From: Crossaster papposus
Taxonomy: Eukaryota > Echinodermata > Asteroidea > Velatida > Solasteridae
Direction of reading: 5' to 3'
Assembly: GCA_037893245.1 (NCBI GenBank)
Contig: JBAIAA010000436.1
Location: forward strand, 248,001-312,000
Length of the DNA: 64,000 bases
The position numbers and the translations under genes were made by a program. Position 1 is the stretch's first letter; every line of letters begins with the position of its first letter. Of this stretch, positions 26,001 through 35,170 are shown one piece after another. The notes beneath the pieces were generated by a model. That model was not told the DNA's origin, made no database searches, and worked only from the letters and a program-made list of their open reading frames with translations.

Positions 26001-29000
26001 AAATTTGCTAAACGTATATGAAAATGGTACACGTATTTTGGATGTCATGCTAGATATTAAAGCAAAGGGGTTAAAAGTGGCATCAAAGTAAAATTGTATA
26101 CGAGTTGATTCAGTCGTAATTATAAAGTAGGTTACATCGCGCCGGGATTAATTATTTTAACATCGCCGAGCCGAAGGGCGGGATTATTTTTAACGAAACT
26201 CGTCCAAAGCGGGTTCAGGCCGATACTGTACTACCAGGAAGCACACCCACGCATTTCCGGCCTTGCTCGCTGCTGACAGACATTTCCGAACTTGAACTTG
26301 GCGTGTTTATGCGTCATCCATTTTGAATTTGGGGAAAACTTTGCGTTTATATACGTCATCCGGCGCAAACTGGATTTATAATGCTTGTTATTTGTGGAGG
26401 TGATGGTTTGCGTTTTCATAAAAATAATGACGCTGCCGTAAAAGGGTTTTACAAGACTAGGTAAAGAATACATGTAGTACAAAAAGCAATACATGTACAA
26501 AGAAACTTCATCTACGAGTATATATACGTAAAACTGCTGCAATAAAAGTAACTACAAACGTTAAAAGGTAACCAACTAATTAAAAAGCAAAGAAAGCAAA
26601 AACGTGTACGGTTGAAAACATTTTGGAAATTCAATGACGTTCAGTCATAATGGTGATAATTGAAACAGGAGAAGTATGACAATACTTTCCGAAAGTCAAA
26701 CCAACGGAATGACAGGTGTGCGGCTATACGTTTCTTTGTTTCTGTAGATCGAAAGGAAGCGTTCTTCCTGGTCACACTTTTGCGATGACGACTTTGAAGA
26801 ATCATACAGAGAAAGACGAGTGAGAAATGCTCTGAATTCTTGTGAAATAACCATCGCACTGATCGACTTCTTAATTTTACAAATTCATCAGGCACTTTCA
26901 AGTCATTGATTTACAGATCTCAGTGCTGCTTCGTATTTCTATTTTTTCAGTTGGTGGTTGGAAATGCCAGTGCACAAGTGGAATTTCAACAACCATATTT
27001 TTGTTACACGTACACCTTATTTATTTTTGTTTTGATGTCTATTTCGAAAATCTGAACCGTTTCATGCAAAATTAGGCCTCGTGCTGCTTTGTCTTCCAAA
27101 GTATATTCGGCAAAGATTCAACTAAGCTATTTCAACTAATCTTCATTGACATTTTCAATAAATACAACCTTCTCTGGTCCAATTTCATCTGCTAATCCTA
27201 AATTTGCCCCAGCACTTTAGGGGATTTAGGTTCTGGGTTCAGTTGCGTACAGCTTCGCTAACTTGTTTTGTATGTTTTTGCACAAAAAAGGGTAACTAAT
27301 ATCGCATTTGCATTTAACATCACCGCATGTATGGAAGACATTGTTGGCAAAGGGTACAAGAATATATGTTTGATAACATAATTATTATTATTGACAGTAC
27401 GTTATTATGAAGTCAAATCAAGCAGTCAGAGATGACGTATTAAAATGTATTTTGTTTAGTAAAGGATTCATTCCTCATTGTTTGACCTTAACCCTGCTGA
27501 ATCTAACAGGATCGACCAACCAGTTGACATTTCTGTTTGAACCTGTTGGATTTAGCAGGCAAGTCATTATTCCGGAATACATTCAGAATAGCATTCTGTT
27601 GGGTTACCATGATTACTTTTATAATAACACCAAGTTGGACTCTGTTGGATCTAACAGCAAACATAAAAAATAAGACACAGTTGTACTCTGTTGGATTTAG
27701 CAGGCAAGTTATTTTGGTACCCAACAACTTGGTGAGTTGGACTGTGTTGAATTGAGCAGTAAAGTCATTGGACTCTATTAGATTTAGTATAGGAAAGTCC
27801 TGATGAACCATTAGGGGGTAAGGGTTATTAACCCAGTATTTGTACTTTCGACATAACCAGTGACATACCTTAAAGTTACAACTTCACAAAAGAAAATATG
27901 ATTTTCATAATCCTGCCATCACTTAATTATATGTTTCATTGTCAACATATTGCATATGTTGCATTCTTATGTATAATGGCAAGGCTGAAACATATGAAGC
28001 AAAATATGAGACAGAGGGAAGGAACCCCCTCCTTTGTGGTGGTCGTTGTACTTGTGAAATGTTGTGGTTTCTCAGGAATTCTTTTAAAGATTTTAGGGGG
28101 GGGGGGGAGTAACAATAGTCTAAAGATTGTACCGGTATAGGTATGGGGGACTAAGGGGAGTCCCTCGGTCTCGTATCGTGCTGGGTATAGGCTGAAAGTT
28201 GGAACTTAAGAACAATGAAGCAAGACAAGGTTGGACATCGTACAGTGATGATTTGGGCATTGTAAAGTAACGCATGGTATGAGGGAAAAGAGCAGAATAC
28301 ACATGAGAACATATGCAGAGTGTCGCATCAAATTATGTAAATTTGTGTTTCTTCCCTCAGACATCGCTCCCATCATCAAATCCGACACAGAAGCCCATTG
28401 GCAAGGCCTCGCCTGTGCAAAGTTACAAAGAAAAGGTAGGACTTGATAAGACCATGTCCAAAACGAGATTCAAGAGCTACAGCTACTTCTTATGCCAGCT
28501 TGCTCCCATACAAAGATCACTGCACGGTTCTTTCTTGTAGAACATACATTGCAATTTATCCATTTTTTTTCTTCTCGTTTTTAATTTTTTTTTTCTCGTT
28601 TTTAATTTTTTTTTTATTTCCACAATATAAAATATCATCAAGAACACAGAAGGGAGTCTTAATTACAAAATGTAATTAAATCGAACATATATTATGGGTA
28701 ATATTGTGGAGGGGCTCATTATATGAAGCACAGCTTATAAGCATGGCCCCTAGCATACACATGCATTGGGGCCTGAGAGAGGTCCGGTAATAGAACCAAA
28801 CTGGAAAGCTACTGTAAATAGGACTTAATGCATGGCATGTACAGTTATACTCTGGTACACTCTGTGTTTTCACCAGCCTACATCCAGACCAATTGGCAAG
28901 GCCTCCCCCGTGGTAAATCATCAACAGCATAACAGAAGGCCCTCTGTGCAACCAACAGCCAGTAGTAACAGACCAGCCACTGCCACCATCAGCAAATATC

Positions 29001-32000
29001 CCGCACAGGTAGCCAAACATAACAATAGGACTGCCGCAGTTGTGGAGAAGAAAGCTGTTACAAAACCACAGGTAAAAACAAAACTCATCCTGTGACTTCT
29101 AGACTTCAATGCAAATGACACTACTTTTTTAGTTTTACCCCTTTGCCACACAGAGTTAAATTTAACACTTTAACTTGTACCTTCTCTTTTATAACCAAAG
29201 TACGTTTCTTATTTATTTCTTTAAGGATTTAGAATCATATTTTATTTTTGCCTGTGTTTAGAAAGCTGCGCCACCAGCTCCTATTTCTAAAAGGGTTTAT
29301 GCAACCAAGAGGCAAAGCTCCAGTACAACTTCTGCAGCTGAAGCAAAGAAAGAGGTAATCATAAAGATTTTCCAATTTAGATGAAGATCCCGTCGCCTTT
29401 TCCTTCGCATTACTTCATAGGTGTGTCTAGAACAAGATGTGTCGTACCAAAAAGTGCGCCAGTCTGCACCAGTCAGTCTTTTGCAGTACAGTTACTTTTC
29501 TTTGTTTCAAATGTTGACTTTAATTGTGATCTTTTGAATATATATATTTTAACAAGATTCTGGTCTGAAACGGGTGTATTTTTTTTTCTAGGACAAAGCT
29601 CCTGAACCGGCAAAAAAGCGGAGGCTGACTGGCAGCTCTCAGATCTCAACCGATGAAGAGACGGACGTCAGCAAAGATGAGGAAAGCTCCGATTCAACAA
29701 TGCCAAGCTTTAATTTGCAGCTCGAGTCCGAAAGTAAGAGGCAATTCATCATGAGATTTTCCACACTCTTCACCTGTCTAATTTGTTGACAGTGCCACCC
29801 GATAAGTCGGTTCACTGCAATTTCCCCAGCCATCCCTAGCTCCCAACATATCAAGTGAAGTTGTAATGAATGATACCCAATAACATTTTCTTTTTTTACT
29901 GCTCCTTGGTTCCGAGTCTTTATAGTTCATGACTTAATAAAATATGTGTTGCCTTTACACTCTGAATTTGCTATAAATCAGCTTTAAAAGAGGTCAGCAA
30001 AGGGTAAGTCGTCCCCGGGATATGAATTAAAACGGCCCCAAATGGAATCGTCTTTTGCAGACTACAACACTATAAATATTTATTACTATAAAATAAATGA
30101 ACTTGGGTAAACATCAGGCTTAAGTTAATACCTCTCATTTTAACCACCAGGTGTTGGTAAGCGAGTTGAAGCCCGAGTTGACGGCAAGTGGTACGCCGGA
30201 AAAGTGGTGAAAGTCTTTCAGAAACAAGACTGTGTCAAGTGGAAGGTCAAGTTTGATCAACATCCAAAGGACAAATACGATAAAAGGTAGTGACATTTCA
30301 ACCTATTTGGGAAAGAAGCGCAGCCCAAGTTTTACGATTCTAAGAAATATTTTAAAAATACAATTTCAAGCCCAAATCTTGCCTTAATCTTTCACCCATA
30401 ATCCTAAAAATCAGTTCGTACTTTAGGCGACAGCAAAAATCAGAAGTATACGATGTCGGCATTTGTAGTCTTATTGTGACATTCACAAAACAAATTCACA
30501 TTAAGATTTGAACTGGCATTTACTTCCTAATTCTTACCAACAATTTTTTTCAAATTCTCAGATTTTTACTTGACACTCTCATTAAACCCCTCCCCCATTT
30601 TGGTGTGTTCTTTCAGTTTTGAGAAGAACAGTGAGGACATCAGGTCAATCCAGGAAACCCCCGCGCCAGCGACAGATGACCAATTGGAATCCCCAAAATC
30701 GGTACCAACAGACATCCCAGACCTCTCTGAACCCTTTCCAATTACTCGCGAGCCTGCCGTTCAGAAGGTCACGCCCACCACAATGACCCTACCAACAGCT
30801 GTCACACTCTCTCAAGATGCTACCCCACCCACAACGCCCATTACTGAACCCATAACCACACCTAAGACCACAACGCCTACCACACCCCAGGCAGCAGTAC
30901 CTCCCAGCAAGGCTGCAGTCGCGCCCAGTGACAGCACTGAAGAGCCTGAGGAGAGTTTGAAAGATGAGAGACTTGCTCAGGGGTTCAGGTTAGTTTTTTT
31001 ATGAACTTGGCATTCTAGTCCATCTGTAAAGAGAAGAGTAATATTTTGCCTTTTCATGCAGCGTTGAGCATGCTGTTGCTTCAATATGTAATATTCAAAT
31101 TTGTTTTGTAGTACAATGCCAATGATTTTGTTTAACTCTCCACCAAATGAGAATTAAACATTTTTTATTTATTCACTAGGAAATGTCTGCGTTACTTCTT
31201 GCCACCACTCTGGCCAATGAATAAGGAAATGATCAACAACCTTAATATGGAGGAGTTGAGTGAATTCCCTCTGGACGACTTCTTTGACCAATATGAAAAG
31301 GGGCTCAGGAATGTAAGTAACTGAAACATTTCGTTCCACGGCACAAACCCAAAGGCTCAGAACAGATCACTTTGGAGAGTCTGTATTGATAGGGCCAATA
31401 TGTTCTGTACCTACAGGGTGAAAGATGATTTTTTGCATTCAAGTGACAAAATGAAAATTACTTCTGAAAGTTGCTTTTGCGTCTGGAAATTTATTTACTT
31501 ATGTGAAAAGGCAAACTTGAGTATTAAACATGAAAAGATTGCTTGTTCACCATCTACTTCTTTTCTTCAGCTTGTTGGAGGCTTTCAAGCAGAGGCAGCC
31601 GAGAAAACGAGAGAGACAGAAGCGACAAAAATTAAACTTGCCGAACTCAGGAAACTTATTGCCCAGTTGCTCAGGTCTATCAATGATGTAAGTTAAACTT
31701 TTTTATATTGAATATCTTCAGCTTTAGCAGGGCAAAATGACAAACAATTGAACTGGTCACAACAATTCTGCACCGTCTTGTAAGTATAAAGTTGTCCATA
31801 ATACTAAAGGTTATTTGGTTATAATTGAATGCAGATCTAAGTCTTGAAGTGCCCTTGAGTGCATTATTAAAGTGAAAGTTATCCATTTAACTTTCAAATT
31901 AAACTAAATACATGTACAAGGTATTCTTTTTGATAAAAATGGTCAAAACCGATTAAATTTTGGCAGATCTTAGCAATTAATTTTAAATGAAATGTAAATG

Positions 32001-32900
32001 TGAAAAAGTGGATAACCTAAAATGGGTGGCAATGATGAGTAAAAAACAATCTTCACTTTGATCTGAGATACTGTGAAGAATATTGTCAACTGAGCCACAA
32101 AAGGAAATGTATAAATGCTTGATATTACTCAGATGGCATTTTTATTGTACCCTAAAGATACGCATTATCATTTGTTCTTGTCATTTAATGACTTTAAAGA
32201 ATTTTTCCATGATGAATTATCCAAAAGAATGTTGCATTCTGATGCCACTTTTTCCTTCATATGTTGAAATGTTGAAAAGACATGAATCTGGGACCGAGCA
32301 ACATTTCAAAGTTTGTCAGGATATACTTTATCAAATGTTCTTCTCAATTCTCCATGGACCTATAAGTGGCACTAGGATACTACATTCTTTTAGAATCTTC
32401 GCCACATAAGGCCAAATAAAAAAATGTTTAGCGTCACCGCCCGCTTCTTTTTTTGGGGCCGCCTCTTTTCTTTTTTCTTTTTGAAAAAATGATAAATTTG
32501 ACCATTTTTTTTTTTTTTTTAAGATCGTATTTTAGACTTTAGCATCACTGTGTACATACTCTTGAAATTATTTTTTTCTAATAGGAAGGCTAGGGTGTGA
32601 CGTGTAGTCGTGTACGGTGCATACTTGATCGACCCACATGAATTTAAATTTTTAATTGTGGGTGAACCATGTTCTAGTTTTAATGTGTCGGGCGGCCATT
32701 TTGAAATAAAAAAAAAATAAAAAAAGGGGGCCTCCTCCTTCCTTTAAAAAAAAAGGCATGACGCTAAACATTTTTTTTTTATTATTTGGCCTAATGATTG
32801 CCGTTTCTATTTGCAGGAGATAGTCGTGAGTGATACAGCAGGGGAGGAGGTTGATGTCATGCTTGCTGCGTGTGTCAAGCAAGCCATGCAAGATGAGTGA
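11099..32900 (+). CDS. MORC2: MORC2-type GHKL ATPase / CW zinc finger chromatin protein, complete (26 exons, 1034 aa)
   Basis: Exons: 11099-11160, 13668-13721, 13910-13944, 17812-17880, 19290-19380, 19625-19808, 20133-20226, 20558-20684, 21386-21514, 22340-22419, 22611-22693, 22838-23064, 23430-23584, 23928-24056, 24716-24821, 25463-25556, 25912-25950, 28361-28435, 28877-29071, 29262-29354, 29592-29733, 30151-30286, 30617-30988, 31180-31312, 31571-31687, 32817-32900. They sum to 3105 nt and stay in phase at every junction. Human MORC2 is 1032 aa. Domains: GHKL ATPase at residues ~1-280 with ELLDNARDA (Mg/ATP Asn37), DDGTGMDP and [10 protein letters not shown]; an inserted coiled coil ~280-360; transducer with [22 protein letters not shown] zinc finger ~505-540 (QCDACLKW, WQCSMN, HNRCSS, four Cys); a proline- and lysine-rich linker; chromo-like domain ~755-800 ([18 protein letters not shown]); C-terminal coil with [12 protein letters not shown]. 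In vertebrates MORC2 is a nuclear ATPase that compacts chromatin and acts in HUSH-linked silencing. The start ATG has A at -3. One donor (GTCGAA at 24822) is weak. Function here is inferred from the family. Confidence 0.95.
11731..12038. mobile_element. 308-bp TTAA-flanked MITE
   Basis: TTAA occurs on both sides (11727-11730 and 12039-12042). The tips GGTGATTGTTCACC and GGTAAACAATCGCC, read inward, are mirror copies. Further inside, CTAGTGTTGATGAGTA mirrors TACTCATCAACACTAG, and TAGGTCTAGCTTAG mirrors CTAAGCTCGATTGA-type sequence on the other arm. The arms are therefore long and near-palindromic. TTAA targets are typical of piggyBac-type transposases, and some other superfamilies also use them. 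It is non-autonomous. Confidence 0.75.
12372..12612. mobile_element. Degenerate copy of the GGGGCCAATTTCAT MITE
   Basis: AAAGCTGCTTAGCAC, TTTGCTTAGCAT and GAGCAAGACTTGTTTGTG are shared with the 8841-9068 element, as is GGTTTGTAGCCTTGTTTTTG with the 59xxx copy. The tips have decayed, so the edges are approximate. Confidence 0.6.
15590..17060 (+). mobile_element. Decayed LINE (jockey/CR1-like), C-terminal part of the reverse transcriptase ORF
   Basis: The clearest stretch is the open frame at 16386-16640: [20 protein letters not shown] followed by [19 protein letters not shown] and [20 protein letters not shown]. This matches the post-RT region of many animal non-LTR retrotransposons. Just before it, about 16331-16377, another frame reads [16 protein letters not shown] and then meets TGA, so at least one stop and a frame change separate the pieces. 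Further on (about 16880-17040) another frame gives [20 protein letters not shown] and later [10 protein letters not shown], the usual end of such ORFs. The left part (15590-16330) has several stops and only weak similarity, so the left edge is approximate. The catalytic YADD region is not identified. This is a dead 5'-truncated copy inside MORC2 intron 3. Confidence 0.75.
17235..17375 (+). mobile_element. SINE tail remnant
   Basis: TTGGGTTTTCAGTCCCTACT, CCGTGGGTTTTCC and CATTGTCTTCTCGTT resemble, from memory, the conserved tail of tRNA-derived SINEs common in marine deuterostome genomes. The tRNA-like head with its B box is missing here. It follows the LINE remnant directly. Confidence 0.45.
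17919..17947 (+). repeat. (GTATA)n microsatellite
   Basis: Five or more copies of the pentamer GTATA/TAGTA in MORC2 intron 4, shortly after the exon 17812-17880 donor. Confidence 0.85.
18012..18400 (+). repeat. Degenerate ~125-135-bp tandem repeat, three units
   Basis: Three units each begin with a form of CAATCAAACTTGGGTCAT (near 18029, 18153 and 18286), continue with GCAATATTGCAACCTT-like sequence and GATGGT, and end with TACTGAGGTC then CATTTGAGGTCAAGTT. The units differ by many substitutions and short indels, so the array is old. It lies in MORC2 intron 4. Confidence 0.75.
18789..18812 (+). repeat. Poly-G tract
   Basis: An almost pure run of G after a purine-rich lead-in in MORC2 intron 4. 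It could form a G-quadruplex on the coding strand. Length in the assembly may be unreliable. Confidence 0.85.
24925..25110 (+). mobile_element. tRNA-derived SINE-like fragment in MORC2 intron 15
   Basis: GAGTTCGAACCC at about 24968-24978 is a B-box-like word. It is followed by TGTGTCTTGGGTAAGCCAGT, similar to the TGTGTCCTTGGGCAAG body recalled from tRNA-derived SINEs. No intact A box or poly-A tail is evident, so this is a decayed copy. Confidence 0.45.
26130..26345. repeat. Dispersed repeat, copy 1 (partner near 44165-44320)
   Basis: AGCACACCCACGCATTTCCG, GACAGACATTTCCGAACTTG, CGTGTTTATGCGTCATC and AAAACTTTGCGTTTATA recur in altered form and the same order at 44189-44315 (AGCACACCCGGATATTTCCG, CGACAGATATTT, CGTGTATATCCGTCATT, AAAAACTTTGCATGTA). 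No inverted ends were found. The type is unknown. Confidence 0.5.
27490..27800 (+). repeat. Degenerate tandem array around TGTTGGATTTAGCAGGCAAG
   Basis: Variants of TGTTGGATTTAGCAGGCAAG occur near 27495, 27543, 27641, 27690, 27738 and 27770, separated by TTGGACTCTG- or TTGGTACCCAAC-like spacers of about 50 bp. It looks like an old tandem duplication rather than coding sequence, because several frames carry stops. Confidence 0.65.
28015..28200. repeat. Dispersed repeat, copy 1 (partner at 51190-51365)
   Basis: Shared blocks in the same order are a pyrimidine-rich CCCTCCTTTGTG-like start, TCTCAGGAATTCTTTT, a run of G, GTAACAATAGT, GTATAGGTATGGGG- and GAGT/TACCCCTC-like words, and ATATCGTGCTGTGTATA-like sequence. 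The partner has an intact C-rich block further left. The type is unknown. It may be an old DNA element. Confidence 0.55.
32410..32791. mobile_element. 382-bp PIF/Harbinger-type MITE in the last MORC2 intron
   Basis: The tips GGCCAAATAAAAAAATGTTT and (mirrored) GGCCAAATAATAAAAAAAAA carry a shared subterminal TGTTTAGCGTCA, and TAA flanks both sides (32407-32409 and 32792-32794). A 3-bp TWA duplication and GGC-type tips fit PIF/Harbinger elements. A second copy in the opposite orientation is at 61981-62332, with the same TAA flanks. The right end lies 25 bp before the last coding exon of MORC2. Confidence 0.8.
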
Positions 32901-35170
32901 TCCTTGTCCTATAGGTATAAACACTCTGAAACGCCGGAAAGTGAGTTTGTATTTAAAAGCAGAGTTGAATGCAGTGTAGCGGAGGTCTGTCTGTGTGCTC
33001 CAACCCCTACCCCCAATACCCAAAACCCCCAACCCCCCAATACCCAACACCCCCACCCCCATCTGAAATTTTGAAATATCAGTGGAATGCCGTAAAAATT
33101 TAACCCTAGTGGTTGAATGAGATTGTAACTACTCTGGGCCCAAATTCATAAAGCTGCCGAGCAGGTAGTGTAGCTTACCAGTTATGCTAAGCTACAGGTG
33201 TATCGTGACAGCGCATTTGAATGTCGCTTTCGTTTTGCAATTGACGAGGGGAGTACTTGTGCAGGAAATGTCATTCACATCACACATCAATCAGCTATAA
33301 ACTAGTTTTGCTTGATTACATAAATGTTCTATTCTACGCCTGTGTCAGTGCCTTCATGTTCTTCGGAAAAACTTGCTAGAGTGAAGCTCCTAAGTAGAAT
33401 CTCTCTTAAGTTTTAAGTGCTTACCTTGGTCTTACCAACAACATTTTCTTCATTTCTCTGCAATCTTCTGTCAAAGTTGTCTTCATAGGGAAAAAAATCT
33501 CGGGTGAAAGCAAAGATTTGTATGTAAAACATACTCTTTGTTTTTTAGCTGTGATTTCTTGCTGCAATGCTGGTCCAAAGTTTCCACAACAAGGCACGAA
33601 CTAAAATGTTGTTTCTTATCTACAGTAGAAAATTTCTGTTTTTGCTTTGTAGTACAGTTTAGAGTGCACTTTACAAACTTATGTAGACTTAATTAGGAGA
33701 CAAGCTCTATACTGATAGTGAGTAAATTAGGTTATGTAAGATATACATGTAGTTTAAATGTCTACCGTAGAGAAAAGAAATATGGTGAAACAATGTTAGT
33801 CACAATATTAACCTTCATGTCTGAATTAAGCAAATACCTCAGTGTCATCATCAGTACAAAGGAAAAATACTCAATTTGGATATGCATCCTTCATCAGCTG
33901 AAGATTCGGTGTAAAACAGCGGCGCTTTCTGGCTTTGATGACACCGTTGGGCATCGACACACGTCTCTGTTGTTTCTCATTGGACTTCCAAATTGAAGAG
34001 CCAGATCACAGAGGGCGCTATATCATATCGCCAAAAGCACTTACTTTTTCCTATTTAGTCTAAATACAAGACCGATACTTTTTTTCAGCTTGATAGGAAT
34101 AGCTGAGATAGGTATCTTAGTCTCGGAATAGCGCGTTCCTTAAAAGACGTTCTTTTTAGATAGCCCACTTTTGATATGTGCGCATGGTCGGCCGTAACCA
34201 TCAAATGTAACCTTTGACCTTGGCGGGGCTGGTAATTATCATTTACAAGATAATTACGGGAGTGTGGTATTAAATAGCATATGAATACTTACAGAATGAA
34301 GGAATTATTTATGGAGGTCGACAGATGTACTCTTTGTGAACCAATAAGTGTGGGGTTGGTTTTATGTAAGCAGTCTTTTAGTCAAACTGCCAGTTCGCCA
34401 GTGTTGTACAAGAAAATTACAAGTTGTTCCGTTTGTGTTGCACGGGCATTTGTAACGTTGTTTAAAAGCCCAAAAGAGCTCGAATCGCCGTTATTTGAAA
34501 AGTGTTTAGTTTGTTCCGACGATTCGGCCATCGTGTTTGGCGACAACCGACATAAGTTGTTTGACAACTTCGTTCTTGTTTCAAGTGCATCCGCTTAAGT
34601 ACCAAAGTTCAGTGTTTCTTACCAAGCAATACTTTAAGGTCTATTTACAAAATCCGGCGCTTCGTTGTTCGCTTTTGTACTCCAACCTTTTGAGCTGATT
34701 TCGTTTTTCAGTTTGATTTTGTCTGGTTGTGAATGATGACATTCCATTTTAATATTATACCGATTGCAGACTAGATTGCCACCTTAAACGAACAAAATAA
34801 TGTTATTTCCATTTTGTCCGTCAGCATTGTCACATATTTTATCCGGCAGTCCCCAATCCATGGTTTAAGAAAGAACTTTTCGAAGTTTTATGCTCTTTGA
34901 CGGCATTAGCTCTAGTTCCAGCTCGTATTTTATTTTTGTACTTGTTTTCTATTTATCCGAGTGTTTTTGTCGCTTTTTGTATGATTGTTTTGTAATATTG
35001 TTTAGCCTTTACCTAAAATGACCAGCACTAAACAACGAAAGATCGGTAGGCTTTCTTTTTAAACAAAGGAATGCGGAAAAAGCTCCATGTTTTTATTATA
35101 AAGATATAATCGAAAATTATGTCTTTTGCACTGTAAGTATTGTAAATAAACAAGATTTGTATGACATATT
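32901..35170 (+). other. Probable MORC2 3' UTR
   Basis: After the stop codon at 32898-32900 no further exon is recognised. AATAAA at 35145-35150, followed within about 40-60 bases by a T- and GT-rich stretch, is a plausible polyadenylation signal. That would give a 3' UTR of about 2.2 kb. An open frame at 34281-34598 shows no family resemblance and is not called as a gene. A degenerate GGGGCCAATTTCAT-family fragment lies near 33133-33200. Confidence 0.4.
35145..35150 (+). terminator. Candidate polyadenylation signal of MORC2
   Basis: AATAAA with a downstream T/GT-rich element. It is the best of several AATAAA-like words after the MORC2 stop codon, but its use is not shown by sequence alone. 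Confidence 0.35.

Larger units (their letters stand above)
25951..28360 (+). other. MORC2 intron 17 (2.4 kb)
   Basis: No additional exon is needed: exon 17 ends and exon 18 starts in phase 0, and the summed protein length equals that of human MORC2. The intron holds a dispersed repeat (26130-26345), a degenerate tandem array (27490-27800) and a second dispersed repeat (28015-28200). Confidence 0.6.

Noticed and set aside
34281-34598. 105-codon open frame downstream of MORC2
   Set aside because: No recognisable domain, no splice context, and it probably lies in the MORC2 3' UTR.
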